Shown here piece after piece: positions 1 through 25,452 of a DNA stretch of 64,000 nucleotides. Made by a program: the position numbers and the translations under genes. The notes under the pieces are model-generated. The model was not told the origin of the DNA, ran no database searches, and worked only from the letters and a program-made list of their open reading frames with translations. This DNA comes from Amoebidium appalachense (Eukaryota; Ichthyosporea): contig CAVNZM010000005.1 of assembly GCA_963693365.1 (NCBI GenBank), positions 11,966,001-12,030,000 of the forward strand, read 5' to 3'. Positions within the stretch are counted from its first letter, which is position 1, and each line of letters starts with the position of its first letter.

Positions 1-242
1 TCTCAGCCAAAAACTATCAGCAAGTGTCTCACCATCTTATCCTCCCCCTTCCCCCCCCCCCCCCCCCCCCCCTCTCCCCCTCCTTCCCTCTCTTCCTCCC
101 CCCGCCCCCCCACTTCATCTCCTTTCTCTCTCTTCCTCTCCCCCTCCCCTCCCCCTCTCCCTGCCGCATTCCCCCACCCGCCCACTCTCCTTCCCCTTTG
201 TATACCATCCCCCAACCTCATCCCGTCCCCCTCCCCCCCTCC

Positions 243-274
<32 letters not shown>

Positions 275-288
275 AAAAAAAAAAAAAC
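1..288. repeat. C-rich low-complexity DNA at the left edge
   Basis: Pyrimidine-rich sequence with C-runs at about 53-72 and 239-263, ending in an A-rich stretch. The frames through it code only for polyproline or polyglycine and are not genes. It is either upstream DNA or an intron of the WD40 gene that follows. Confidence 0.6.
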
Positions 289-5655
<5,367 letters not shown>

Positions 5656-5704
5656 TGCTTGTGCGTGTGTGCGTGTCCGTGTGTGTGTGTGTGTGTGCGT
5701 GTCC

Positions 5705-5739
<35 letters not shown>

Positions 5740-5749
5740 CGCGTCTGTG

Positions 5750-5813
<64 letters not shown>

Positions 5814-6751
5814 CTCGCTTGTGTGTGTGTCTTTTGAAGGGGGGGGGGGGGGGGGGGGGGGGGGGGTGGAACTTTGCGCAGGCATTTGTGTTAATTCCTC
5901 TGCGTGTGTTTGGGTGTGGATGCGGGCCTAGGTGCATTTATGTTGTTTTTCTGATGTGTATCTTGTATAAGACTGGTGTGTGAGTCCTTACTTAAAATCA
6001 TGTGATCGTAGGCTTCATGTTTGGCTGTCTGGACATCTAGATATGTGCTGAGGCTGACAAGATTTTGGTGTAGGTTGGTTGCGGGCGGCTGGGTGGGGGG
6101 CGGGGCGGGGGGTTAGGGGGGAAGGATTCTTGATGATAGAAAATCCTTTGGTGCTTAACTTAAACGTGGATATAATTGAACTTTTAGAAACGTGTATCTG
6201 ATACTCGATATCTGGCGAATGAGCAAACCCATCGTGAATGATTGCCATATGGAACGGAAGAGTAGGAACGAATGACAATAAACACCGTGTGACGGGCAAT
6301 ATTATGATATTCTGGTAATGACCACCTTGTGCACGAGGTCCAAATGCCTCGTGGTTTGTGTATGGCTTGTGTGTGTGTGCATGAACTCGCGGGCACTTTT
6401 GGAAGAATGGGGGGGGGGGAATGCCATTGTTGAGGATTTAAGGTGTTGCAAGAGCGCCAAATCCTTTTGATGAGATTAAAAATATATATTTGCTTTAATA
6501 GCTTACTTTAGGTATATACCACAATCATGATGTGTCTGGCACTGCTGTGTTGGCCCATGATGGCCTATAGCTATGTGCATGTTTGCACGTGTGCCCAGTG
6601 GGCACCCTTGCGGCATACGTAACTGCGTGAGGTGTGCCTGCATGTGCCTTATCCGTGCATATGTGGCTGAATATTCGACCAACAGGTGGGTGGCCTTGGT
6701 GTGAGTGTGTTGGTGCCATGGGTTACGTAACGGCAAAGGAGCAAATGGAAA

Positions 6752-6783
<32 letters not shown>

Positions 6784-7430
6784 CTGGGGGCGGGATATCC
6801 CAAAGCTCTGGATCCGGGGTGGAGTCAATTGTAGTGATACCGGCATTCGGTCACACAGTCACACACACATCGAGGAAGCATGAAAGTTAAGTGTCCATAT
6901 GTCACATGTGACATAGTGTGTTAGGTGTTCGCATGCCTAGCCCTTAACATGCTTTTAGCGTGGCCTCGGAAATCACGCGAGCCTTTCCCCTTTGACACGT
7001 GTGCATGTGATTCGGGTACGTTAGCCCACCGAGCAGGCCACCGCGGCCGTCTTCCGTGTTTTGAAAGGTCACTGGTCAACTTCCTAAGTTTCATCTACTA
7101 CTGATTTTAGCCAAGACTTAGTGTAGTACATGCGTATGTTCCTTCATTACCACACTGCAGTGCGTGCCACTGCAGGCACGTATTAACATAAGTTAAACAT
7201 TTAAACATAAACAGACCAGGACACATGCAAAATGAAATGTTCACACTGAATGTGCAAGGGCAAGCTGGAATGTTGCAAATTCTTGCTGACGGGACGACAG
7301 TCTCAGGGAGTCCCTCACTGCCCCCTATCGTGTTAGAAAACTTGTGATCGTGTGACTGTCACACCTGCCAAGAAAGAGCTTAACAAACATGTGACAGGTC
7401 TTATATGCCTAGGGACAGGATTAGGGTGGG
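5656..7430. other. Intergenic region between the WD40 and PDC genes
   Basis: Begins with (TG)n and a G-run (about 5663-5866), which are 3' untranslated or intergenic. The rest is unique sequence with a 33-base G-run at about 6752-6784. No convincing exon was found on either strand; the short open frames lack family signals or splice sites. Confidence 0.6.
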
Positions 7431-7440
7431 GGTATAAAAC
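7431..7440 (+). promoter_or_regulatory. TATA box, probable promoter of the PDC gene
   Basis: GGTATAAAAC stands in otherwise unique sequence. About 80 bases downstream is a consensus donor (ATCCG|GTGAGC at 7522). An acceptor (GGCAG) ends at 8218, just before the PDC start codon, so a 5'-UTR intron of roughly 7522-8218 is likely. That intron contains (TG)n at 7910-7967 and a 52-base G-run at 8052-8103. The link to PDC is inferred from position. Confidence 0.5.
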
Positions 7441-7909
7441 GTTGCCATTGTCCGAAGGAAATCAGTCTGCAACTCTCCTCTCATCCTTTCAGGGCTTGTT
7501 TTGGCAGAGCATTTTCATCCGGTGAGCATTCCTGTTTAAACTTGAGGGGAGGGAGAGAGAGAGAGAGAGAGAGATGAAGAGAGGCATTTCTGCTTAAACT
7601 TGGAGTAACATGCATCCCTCGGCCTTTCTGTTCTCATTGTGGTTACTCTCAGTTTGTGCCTCTGTAACTTCTGGATTGGATGAAGTTTCGTTTTGCCAAG
7701 TGTTAACTAAACATCCTTTGTGTTTTGTCCTTTTTTTCTCTGGACCTGTGGGTGTGAAGTTCTTCGGTATGTTGTTCTACTTGGCAAACAAAGAAGCCCA
7801 ACACGTCTTACATTTCAAAAACACAAACCCCCTCGGTTCTTGAATTGGTTTGACAGCCAGATTCCTAGAAGTTGTGCACGTGTGTGTGGGTGCACGTATT
7901 TTTTTATTG

Positions 7910-7969
<60 letters not shown>

Positions 7970-8041
7970 ATTTTCACTGCAAGTGTGCCTGGTCGCACGG
8001 CCTTGCATGGGTTTCAACTTGGGTATTTACTGGTGTTTTTC

Positions 8042-8051
<10 letters not shown>

Positions 8052-8103
<52 letters not shown>
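8052..8103. repeat. 52-base poly-G run
   Basis: Uninterrupted G-run inside the presumed 5'-UTR intron of the PDC gene. Its true length may differ because of sequencing limits. Confidence 0.9.
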
Positions 8104-8104
<1 letters not shown>

Positions 8105-8233
8105 GGCGGAGATCTCAAGCGGGGGCTCGTAGCCTATTTAAGCTGACACGATGTAAATTCTTGAAGAGAAAGTAACTTGGTAGAGAGAGTGCTCACACGT
8201 GATTTCCAAATATGGCAGGTGCACGTGATCACG

Positions 8234-17836
<9,603 letters not shown>

Positions 17837-18846
17837 CTATCTGCACGCAAAAGAATTTTTACACTGCTCTGGAATGTGTGTACACGTGCACGAGGGAATG
17901 TGGTAAAGGGGGCAAAATGCTGGCATGTGAGTGTAAATGAGAGGGTGAGGCCTCTGGTGACGTGGGTGTTTTTGCATTTTCTTTTTTCTGTTTCGTTTTT
18001 CATTTTGGCGTTTGTGGTGATGGCGGTTTACCTTTTGGTGAAAGTTGTTGCATCGAAGAGATAGATTTGCAGCCTTTCTTGTCTCACGAGTTTGGCTTTG
18101 GTGTGTAAGTTTTCAGGGTGTATCGGATACACAAGGCACTTGTTAGGTGGTGGGAATCTGGGAACAGTAAGCTATTAACTTGAATTTCCTATTGGTGGTA
18201 TACCTTTTTTTACTATTATAGATCATGAACTTTGATGTGAAAAAGCACACCAGACATATGAAGATTTGGAAGCCCGATTTTGTTACTCCCTCAGCACATG
18301 TGAATATTTTCAACTTGGGTGTCTTGAATCTGTACCCTAAAGTTTCGGAGGCATTCGTTATTGAATAAAACAAGGACCTGCTTTGTACTTCCTTGCCATC
18401 CATCCCTCCTCCCCCCCCCCCCCCCCCCTTCCCCCTCCCCCCCCTCCCCCCCCCCCCCCCCCCCTCCTCCCCACCCCCCTTCCCACCCACCAGGAGCTCC
18501 CATACACACGTTCCTTCTGCCCCTATGCATGTACATCCGGGTCGGGAAAAAAGGGGAAGAAAACCTTCAATCATCTCCAAAAGAAACGCGGCCAGCAGGA
18601 TACATGACTTCAACTACTTTCATAGTCTTGTGTTCCTTGGAAAAAAAGTGCTTACGTTCATGTGTTGGTTTGTCCCTCAGCCTGCCCGCCTACTCCATAA
18701 CACCTCGGCCACACAGGTGACTACTATTTTTATCCCCCCCTCCCCCCAAACCTCCTCCCTCCCCGCCAAACACCCCCATTCCAAGTCTCTTTCCCAGGTT
18801 CCAGCTTGCAACTCTCAACCCAGCCAGCATACACCGCTTTCCCTGA

Positions 18847-18904
<58 letters not shown>

Positions 18905-19384
18905 CCTCCTCCCCCTCTCCACCCCCTCTCACCCTCTTTTCAAAAAGAAAACTTTTCCTACAGTTGGATGCCCCCTTCCCCCTGCCCCCTTCCCCCCCCC
19001 CCCCCCCCTCCCCCTCTACCCCCCATCCCCCCCACCCGCCACTCCTCAGCACATTGTCAACCATTCAAGCATTCATACACTACTCACTCTTATTATTGGA
19101 GGTAGGGACACCATATATACAGAAGTCCAATGTGCTGTCGCCTCTATCTCTACATACTAGCCTTATTCCTGGAGAGTGTAAACTTTCATATGAATTCGAT
19201 GGCATTTTAAGTATGATTATGGCCTCATGGCATGGTGGATGGCCAGGGCGACAGGCCAGCGAGTGACTTATGTAGTGTGCTTGTGAATAAGGTAAACACA
19301 GATTTTATTGCCTTGCCGGCCAACTCTTGTTTGATGTTCCAGTTGGCACGTATATAACCACCTTCAACATGTATAGTACGTGAA

Positions 19385-19421
<37 letters not shown>

Positions 19422-21282
19422 CCTCCCCTCCCCCCGGCCCCAAAGCTCCCCATGTGAATGACATCTCCACCTCCCCACCCTCCTGCCCCCACCCTTCCCC
19501 AGCATCCCCCCTCCCAGCTCCCTTCCTCCCCCCTCCCTCCCCACCTGCATCCTCCTACCAACACCCACAGACGCACGCACACACACACACACACACACAC
19601 AGACACACACAGACACAGACACACACACTCCCAAGACACAAGTAGGACCACAGGATGAGAATGACCACAGAAAACAGCACATAGGGCACACGCAAAACAC
19701 GGAGGAAACTGCCACCCCTTCATACCCCCGGTCTTTTAAGCCTCTATACGGGTGATTTTCGGATTGAGCTTGTCATCTGGTCTTCCACGCATGATCCCCA
19801 ACAATCACTCCATTGACTGCACCGTGGGACACGCATGAACCGCAATCGTGAGCCCTACAGACATATACTGAACATGCCGAGCAAGGAGAAAAAGGTCATT
19901 TAGATGGGTCTATCTTTTTTTCTGCTCAATGATTATGGTAGGTTTACCTGAGTTTGGCCCATAATGGCATCGTGGGTCATTCCATCTGCCCATCAGAAAA
20001 CAGGGAGCTGGGGTGCACTTGTGCGTGTGCATGTGTGTGATGCCTCAAGCAGGTTGTGCACGCGTGGGTGCACGTGCAACGTGGATGTGTATGCATACAC
20101 GTGTGTGTAAATTGCATGATGCTTGATTTGGCACGTGTACTTTTAGTCATGTGCGCATGCCATCATGAGGACAGGAGCTCAGATCTGTTGTTCTTAGATG
20201 ATGCAAACAAAAACACACGGACAAAGCAAGTGCCGTGCTATTTGCACATGCAGGCAGTATCAGGCACACACGTGACACAGGCCTACATACGCACGTGCAC
20301 ACACGCGTGCACAGTGCACACCCACGCACGTGCACACACAACACCATCACGTGATTCACAGCACAAGTGCGCATGTATGCGCATATGGCGCCGGCAGCAA
20401 TGCGTGATGAGCGGCACGCAGTGTTTACATCACACGGCAGTGACGGCACACATCTGTATCAGTGAGTCTGAGGAATGTACGCACCAAAATTCGATTCGTT
20501 CGTAGGGAATGGACCAAAAAAGATTGCTATGGGGCGTATCAACTCTAGCAAAATTGTGTTATGTTCAATAAAAGCTAGATGCTTTCTTTAAGACGTGATT
20601 TTTTTTGGGTATAAGAGAGCTAATATAAAGAATAAAAGTTATATTAAACACATATATAGGTTTTAATTGTAGCTATACACTAAACTTTTTGAAACTAATT
20701 TTACATGCGTTCAGTACTTATGGAAATCAAACAGGGCAGGAAATTACACTGTTTTCGGAAATAGATATACCGTTAATTTTCAGAAAGTACCAGTAAAGCC
20801 TGGGACTTCTTTCCACCTGCGTTGGAGGTTGGGAAAGTTAATAAAAGGAAGTGTGCCCCTTCCCTGCCCCCCCCCCCCCCCCCCCCCTCCCCCCCCCTCC
20901 CCCCCCCCCCCCCCCCCCCCCCCTTTTCTTTGAACCGCCCAAAGCTGGAACTCTGGGTTTTTTCCTGGGAAAACACTGGAACTTGCAAAAACGCAAAAAG
21001 TTATCTCAATACCGCAGTACTAGCGTACTCTCATGACCAGTCCATTGCCGGCTAAGGCAAATGGAAAATGGAGGTTGTGTTATCCTCTCAATATCAAATT
21101 TAGTGTGCTTTCTGGGCCTGTTGTATTTTGTTTTGCATTCACTCTACAAATTTTCAGAGATATATAGTTCAACAGACGCCGCCAGCTAATATTAGTGAGG
21201 CTCGAAAGGAGCAGCCAACGTAGTTATAATGGACACATGATTGTTGGGAATAAATTAGAGGAGGCAAGATTATGATAATGCC
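17837..21282. other. Intergenic region after PDC
   Basis: Holds the PDC 3' end (an AATAAA at 18364 is a possible but distant poly-A signal), a 55-base C-run at 18848-18902, another C-run at 19388-19418, a short (CA)n at 19577-19626, a C-run at 20870-20923 and AT-rich unique DNA at 20500-21280. A short stretch at 18700-18735 has splice-like borders, but no gene could be built. Confidence 0.6.
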
Positions 21283-21333
21283 AATGTCTGAATTGATTGG
21301 ACAATTCCATTTATTAACTTATTCTTCGGCCGT

Positions 21334-21367
21334 CTGATTGGGCCACAATGGTTATGTGGCCAATCAG
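21334..21367. other. CCAAT hairpin in R1
   Basis: CTGATTGGGCCACA, a 7-base loop and TGTGGCCAATCAG pair over 13 bp with one bulged G. Flanking GGCC tetramers extend the stem. It may bind a CCAAT factor on both strands or be a recombinase site. The same hairpin is in R2 at about 23812-23845. Confidence 0.7.
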
Positions 21368-21390
21368 CGGCCTGGTAGAGGAGGCTTATG

Positions 21391-21399
21391 GGTATATAA
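21391..21399 (+). promoter_or_regulatory. TATA box of the mobile element
   Basis: GGTATATAAG lies about 25-30 bases downstream of an inverted CCAAT box. ORF1 starts 120 bases downstream. A small inverted repeat (CGACC/GGTCG) sits where transcription would start. Confidence 0.6.
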
Positions 21400-21520
21400 G
21401 CCGACCTTAGATCGGTCGTCTATTAGCATATTCCCCGTCGCCTCCTCTCTCATCGGAGGCAACGTTGGTGAGGCTCGTTCACGCTTTGTTTAGGGTAGGT
21501 CACCCTTTTAGAACTTCGCC

Positions 21521-22240
21521 ATGAACGTCATTTTCGAGCAATATTCCGCCGAAGCGCGCACCCCCGTCACTGGGGATTCGGACACCCGCGAGTCACGCCC
21601 GCAGCGCCTTCGGCAGACCTGGGGGATGCCGGACTGCCCGTTGCTCAAGTTCCCTAGACATGCCTTTGCCGAGCGGCACCCCACTCTGGCACCCACCTTA
21701 CCATGGGTGACGGAGTACCCTATGCCCAACGGTCCCCGACGCATCCCAGCCGACCTACTGCCCTGGATCCCTTCCGAGGCCAACAAGCACGTGCTCGAGG
21801 AGAACGGGGTTACCATCGGGGCACTCTGCAGCCTCATCGATGCAATGCACAACGACTGCGCGTTCCAGCGTCGGCAGTTCCCCGGTGAAAACGGCGCCCC
21901 AGTGCCTGAACCCGCGGAGCAGTTCTACCAACGACGCATTGCAGAGCTCAAGGGTGCAATCGCCGATGTCGCTGTGTTCCTCTCCGACCGTGTGCACTAC
22001 CAGTATCTCCGCGCCACAGAGGGTGCTGCCTTTGCCGAGCTGGCCCGCGCCCACATGGAGCGGGAGTACTACCCTGTTCTTTCTGAACGCTGGGGTCGCG
22101 CAATGGGCGACGCAAGGAAGAAAGAGGCAGAGGTCAACCTCGCTACGCGCACCGCCCGTGCGGGCAACCAAAATGACAACAAGATCGTGGTGAAGTCCAA
22201 CACCGGCGCCAGCAGTGGGTCTGGCGCCGGCCGCAACTAA
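21521..22240 (+). CDS. Element ORF1, unrecognised 239-aa protein
   Basis: ATG at 21521, TAA at 22238. I do not recognise the family. The protein is mostly helical and charged; the middle (about residues 135-195) has the character of an alpha-helical region, and the tail is Ser/Gly-rich (TGASSGSGAGRN). By position it could be a gag-like or DNA-binding accessory protein. It is in the same reading frame as ORF2, and only its UAA codon separates the two, so a readthrough fusion is possible. Confidence 0.75.
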   Translation: MNVIFEQYSAEARTPVTGDSDTRESRPQRLRQTWGMPDCPLLKFPRHAFAERHPTLAPTLPWVTEYPMPNGPRRIPADLLPWIPSEANKHVLEENGVTIGALCSLIDAMHNDCAFQRRQFPGENGAPVPEPAEQFYQRRIAELKGAIADVAVFLSDRVHYQYLRATEGAAFAELARAHMEREYYPVLSERWGRAMGDARKKEAEVNLATRTARAGNQNDNKIVVKSNTGASSGSGAGRN

Positions 22241-23629
22241 GTTTGCGGTTTCCGGCCCCTGTCGCGTAGGCAGCGGGAGGGCCTTACAAGGGGGCGTCAA
22301 GGGTGGGTGTCCACCCCAATGTCACGGTGTGCTAGTTGGGTATTCAACTTGTACCCGGGGCCGGCGTCTACCGGCCCCGCCCCGGTGCCAGCTCCCGCCG
22401 AGCCGGCTCCCCCCGCAAGTGGTGGCGACATGCTTCCCCCCGCGCCTCAACCACCACCACTGGCAGCTCCCGCGGGCGTTCCCATCGGCGACCCTCCCTG
22501 GGAAGGGGGCCCAGCCCCCCTCCCCTTGGGACCACAGCCTGAGCCTCAAAGGCCCCCTTCCCCCGTGCAGCCGCCCCAGCAAGCTCCCCGGCCACCAGAC
22601 CCCCCTGCCACCGTGGGGGTGTTTAGCGAGTGGCGTGCGGCGGTAATTTTTTCGTCACTGCCTCGTAACCTGCGCCCCACTGGCCAGCAGCTGGTGGAGC
22701 AGCTCCTCAGTGCAAACACGTGGCGCGCATATCAAGCCGACGTAACCCAGTACCTCAACTTTTGCGCCACCCACGAGTTTGCAGCCTGGCCCCTTACCGA
22801 ACACGTAGCTTTGGCTTATGCGGCTCACCTGCTAGCACGCCCGTACCACCCCAGCACGTTAGACTGCAAGTTTGCCGCCCTGCGCCAGGTACACCTGCTG
22901 TGGCACATTCCCTATTTGGACCAGGCCATCCTTGCAACCATCAAGAAGTCTTACGGCAGGGCCCACCAGACCACCACCGCCACCCCGCCCGACCCAGAAC
23001 GGTTTGACGCGCCCTGGGTCACCGGCCTGCTCATCGCACAGCTGGGCCGGCAGGACCCCGACGGTGACCGCTGGCTAGCGGGGGTGCTGTTGAGCTACCT
23101 GTTTGGCCTCCGGTGGAGCACCGCTGCTGCAGTACAGGTGGGGGACCTGACCTGGGGGGACCCCACCCCCACTGGAGCCCGACGCCTCCACCTGACCTTT
23201 CGAACCATCAAGCAGGCAGCTGGCAAGCAGATTCGGCCCCCTGTGCGCCACCGCATGGTTCCCCCCATGTGCGCACAGCTGTTAATGCGCGCCTGCGCGC
23301 ACGGCCGGCAGCCCACCAGCCCCCTCCTGCCGTGCCCCAACGCTACCAAGGCCGTCAGCTGCCAGGGCTGCGCAGCGCGGTGCAGGCCCTCGGCGTGCTT
23401 CCCGCCCTGGCTACCGGCATCACCTGGCACTGCCTCCGTCACGGCATGGTCGGCGCTGCTCGTGCAATCGGCATCCCCTTTGCAGTCATCAAGCAGGTGG
23501 CACCTGGGGGTGTGGGACCTCACCGGCCAAGCCCCTGAGGACAACTACGGGTTGGGCCACTGCCCTACCCCCGATGACCACGAGTACTTCAGCGACCTGC
23601 GCGAGTTGGACCCTGTGCGACTGTCGTAA
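22241..23629 (+). pseudogene. Element ORF2, tyrosine recombinase with two compensating frameshifts
   Basis: Open in the ORF1 frame from just after the UAA; first GTG at 22307, first ATG at 22319. A Pro-rich leader (about 100 residues) precedes a core-binding domain (SANTWRAYQADVTQYLNFCA) and a catalytic domain. The first catalytic Arg is in YLFGLRWSTAAAVQ and a candidate Lys in TFRTIKQAAGK. The H-x-x-R box (ITWHCLRHGMVGAAR, then GIPFAVIKQV) is not in this frame but in another, between about 23330 and 23500. The original frame then resumes with GVWDLTGQAPEDNYGLGH, which may hold the H/W residue and the nucleophilic Tyr. Two one-base indels, real decay or sequencing error, explain this. It would cut and rejoin DNA for element integration. 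Confidence 0.75.
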
Positions 23630-23744
23630 ACTGTGCTCGAAAATGTACTGTATATTATGTAAAGTGTGGTGAATTTTGATCGACACTAATCTAGTGGGTT
23701 TTAGTTGTCGTTGCAGAGCAAAAATTCGTATAGTGGACGTAGGT

Positions 23745-23764
23745 AGCAGTATAAGTTATAAATG
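23745..23764 (+). other. 20-bp sequence at the internal end / R2 junction
   Basis: AGCAGTATAAGTTATAAATG overlaps the first four bases of R2. The same 20-mer recurs at 26967-26986. It probably marks the 3' terminus of the element followed by the AATG core. Confidence 0.6.
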
Positions 23765-23933
23765 TCTGAATTGATTGGACAATTCCATTTATTAACTTAT
23801 TCTTCGGCCGTCTGATTGGGCCACAATGGTTATGTGGCCAATCAGCGGCCTGGTAGAGGAGGCTTATGGGTATATAAGCCGACCTTAGATCGGTCGTCTA
23901 TTAGCATATTCCCCGTCGCCTCCTCTCTCATCG
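23761..23933 (+). repeat. Right 173-bp direct repeat (R2)
   Basis: Identical by eye to R1, including hairpin and TATA box (about 23869). Downstream it runs directly into C-rich and CA-rich sequence rather than the ORF1 leader. Confidence 0.95.
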
Positions 23934-24000
23934 CCCACCCTCCCGCCCGCACATATTTTCTTTCCCCGTCGCAGCTTTCAAGCTTAATTCGACACACCGT

Positions 24001-24036
<36 letters not shown>

Positions 24037-24075
24037 CACACAGACACACAGACACACACACACACACACACACTG

Positions 24076-24116
<41 letters not shown>

Positions 24117-25350
24117 ACACACACACATGTGCGCACGTGCACACCACACACACGCTTGCGCGCGCGGACGCACACAACATAGATATCTGCACACGGGCAT
24201 CGGGGGGGGGGGGGGGGGGGGGGTTATGTGTGTGTGTGTCTGGGGGTATGTGCTCCCTCGGTAGCAGTAGCTTCTAGTGGATCCGGTCCAGTCACTGGGC
24301 AAGTAAGGTCAACTTTTGGAAGGTGTGACGTCATGGCATTCCACAGTTTTATGGGCTTTCCTGACATATACTAATCCGTCTCAGCAGATTAGCCTAAGTC
24401 TACGATCGAGATCGGGGGGGGGGGGGGGGGGGGGGGGTGGCCCGGGTCCACAGATCATCAAGATCAAGTCCGGGGCCTCAAGATAGCTGTACAGCTGCGT
24501 GCATCTTGCCTCTGCCGGCGCAGGGCATTGGACCACGTCAGCCGGGACAGCCGTCCAATAGAATTCTAATTAGTGTGTAGGATAGATCGTAGGAGGACTT
24601 AGGAATGTCATTGTTCGGGCAGAAGCCCTTTTGTAAGGATTGGCAAGGTTTGATAGTATATGTTGCCAAACGTATTTATATATTTAGATGTAGAGGAAAG
24701 GGGGGGAGGGAGGGGGGGGGAGGATAGTATGAAATGTAGATTTAGACTCTGCGGTGCCACTAGGGGGAGGGTGAGGGGTGAGACTTGGATAAATATATTA
24801 GTTGAGTAGATCGACTTAGCTCGTGCAGGCGCACGATAAAAGTAGATCGGAATGTTAATGGAATGTGGCATCGTAGGGGGCCAGGTGATGATGATCTTGT
24901 AGGGCACGGCCTTGATGGCCTCAGTCGTAACTTAGACTCAATCCGTACGGATCTAAGTTTGCCCGTCGGAGCCTGGTCTTAATAAACTTTACCGTTTTTC
25001 TGTACACGTTCGTTCCTTTTCGTGTGTGTACACTTAGTAGAGTGCCGCGTCTCTAGTACACATACATTAGGATACGACATTTCCTCTACTTGAGCCGATG
25101 CAATCGACGTCACGGTGCGGTAACCAATCATAGCGCTCGATGGTTTTAACATTCTATCATATGATTGGCTATCTCATGCTTTGCCCACGCTCCTGGGCCC
25201 GGATGCAGCCGGGGTCAGGGTACGTCCGGGTGCGTCCATGGGCATGCGGGAGTTCTTGGGTTATGATAGATCCTGTCGATACAGTGGAAAGCCTAAAGCT
25301 GTGCGTGACCTACCCATTTAACAGCGTTCTTACACTGGGAACACAAATCA

Positions 25351-25452
25351 AAAAACGCGGGGTTGCCCTATATTGGGAATTAAAAAATAAGTAAAACTTA
25401 ATATAAACGTATTTGTTGCCGGAGTGTCAAGGTAGGGCACCCCCGCGTTTTT
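25351..25452. repeat. MITE-like unit with 19-bp terminal inverted repeats
   Basis: Left arm AAAAACGCGGGGTTGCCCT (25351-25369) and right arm AGGGCACCCCCGCGTTTTT (25434-25452) are inverse complements with one mismatch. The interior is AT-rich. No clear target-site duplication is visible. Confidence 0.6.

Larger units (their letters stand above)
21283..21455 (+). repeat. Left 173-bp direct repeat (R1)
   Basis: Begins AATGTCTGAATTGATTGG and ends CTCTCTCATCG. It contains a strong hairpin (21334-21367) with CCAAT in both orientations and the TATA box. It is identical by eye to 23761-23933, so the two copies are recent. Confidence 0.95.
21283..23933 (+). mobile_element. Tyrosine-recombinase mobile element with 173-bp direct repeats, no reverse transcriptase
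   Basis: Two direct repeats, 21283-21455 and 23761-23933, are identical by eye and enclose two plus-strand ORFs: a 239-residue protein and a tyrosine recombinase. No reverse transcriptase or RNase H lies between them. The left repeat carries CCAAT motifs and a TATA box and so looks like the element promoter. DIRS, Ngaro and PAT elements have a tyrosine recombinase but also an RT; Cryptons lack an RT but normally lack such repeats. The element could be a Crypton-like family, an RT-deleted DIRS/PAT relative, or a tandem arrangement in which the second repeat opens the next copy. High GC coding, no introns and no C-runs set it apart from its surroundings. Confidence 0.75.

Noticed and set aside
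7610-7843. 77-aa frame with a signal-peptide-like start
   Set aside because: It lies in the presumed 5'-UTR intron of PDC, has no family resemblance and no supporting splice sites.
20056-20505. 149-aa His/Cys-rich frame
   Set aside because: The composition comes from CACACG/TGTGCG-rich sequence, and the reverse strand is open too.
22238-22240. Reassigned UAA (ciliate-like code)
   Set aside because: The PRELI gene ends at a TAA exactly where homologues end, and no conserved exon of the host genes reads through TAA.
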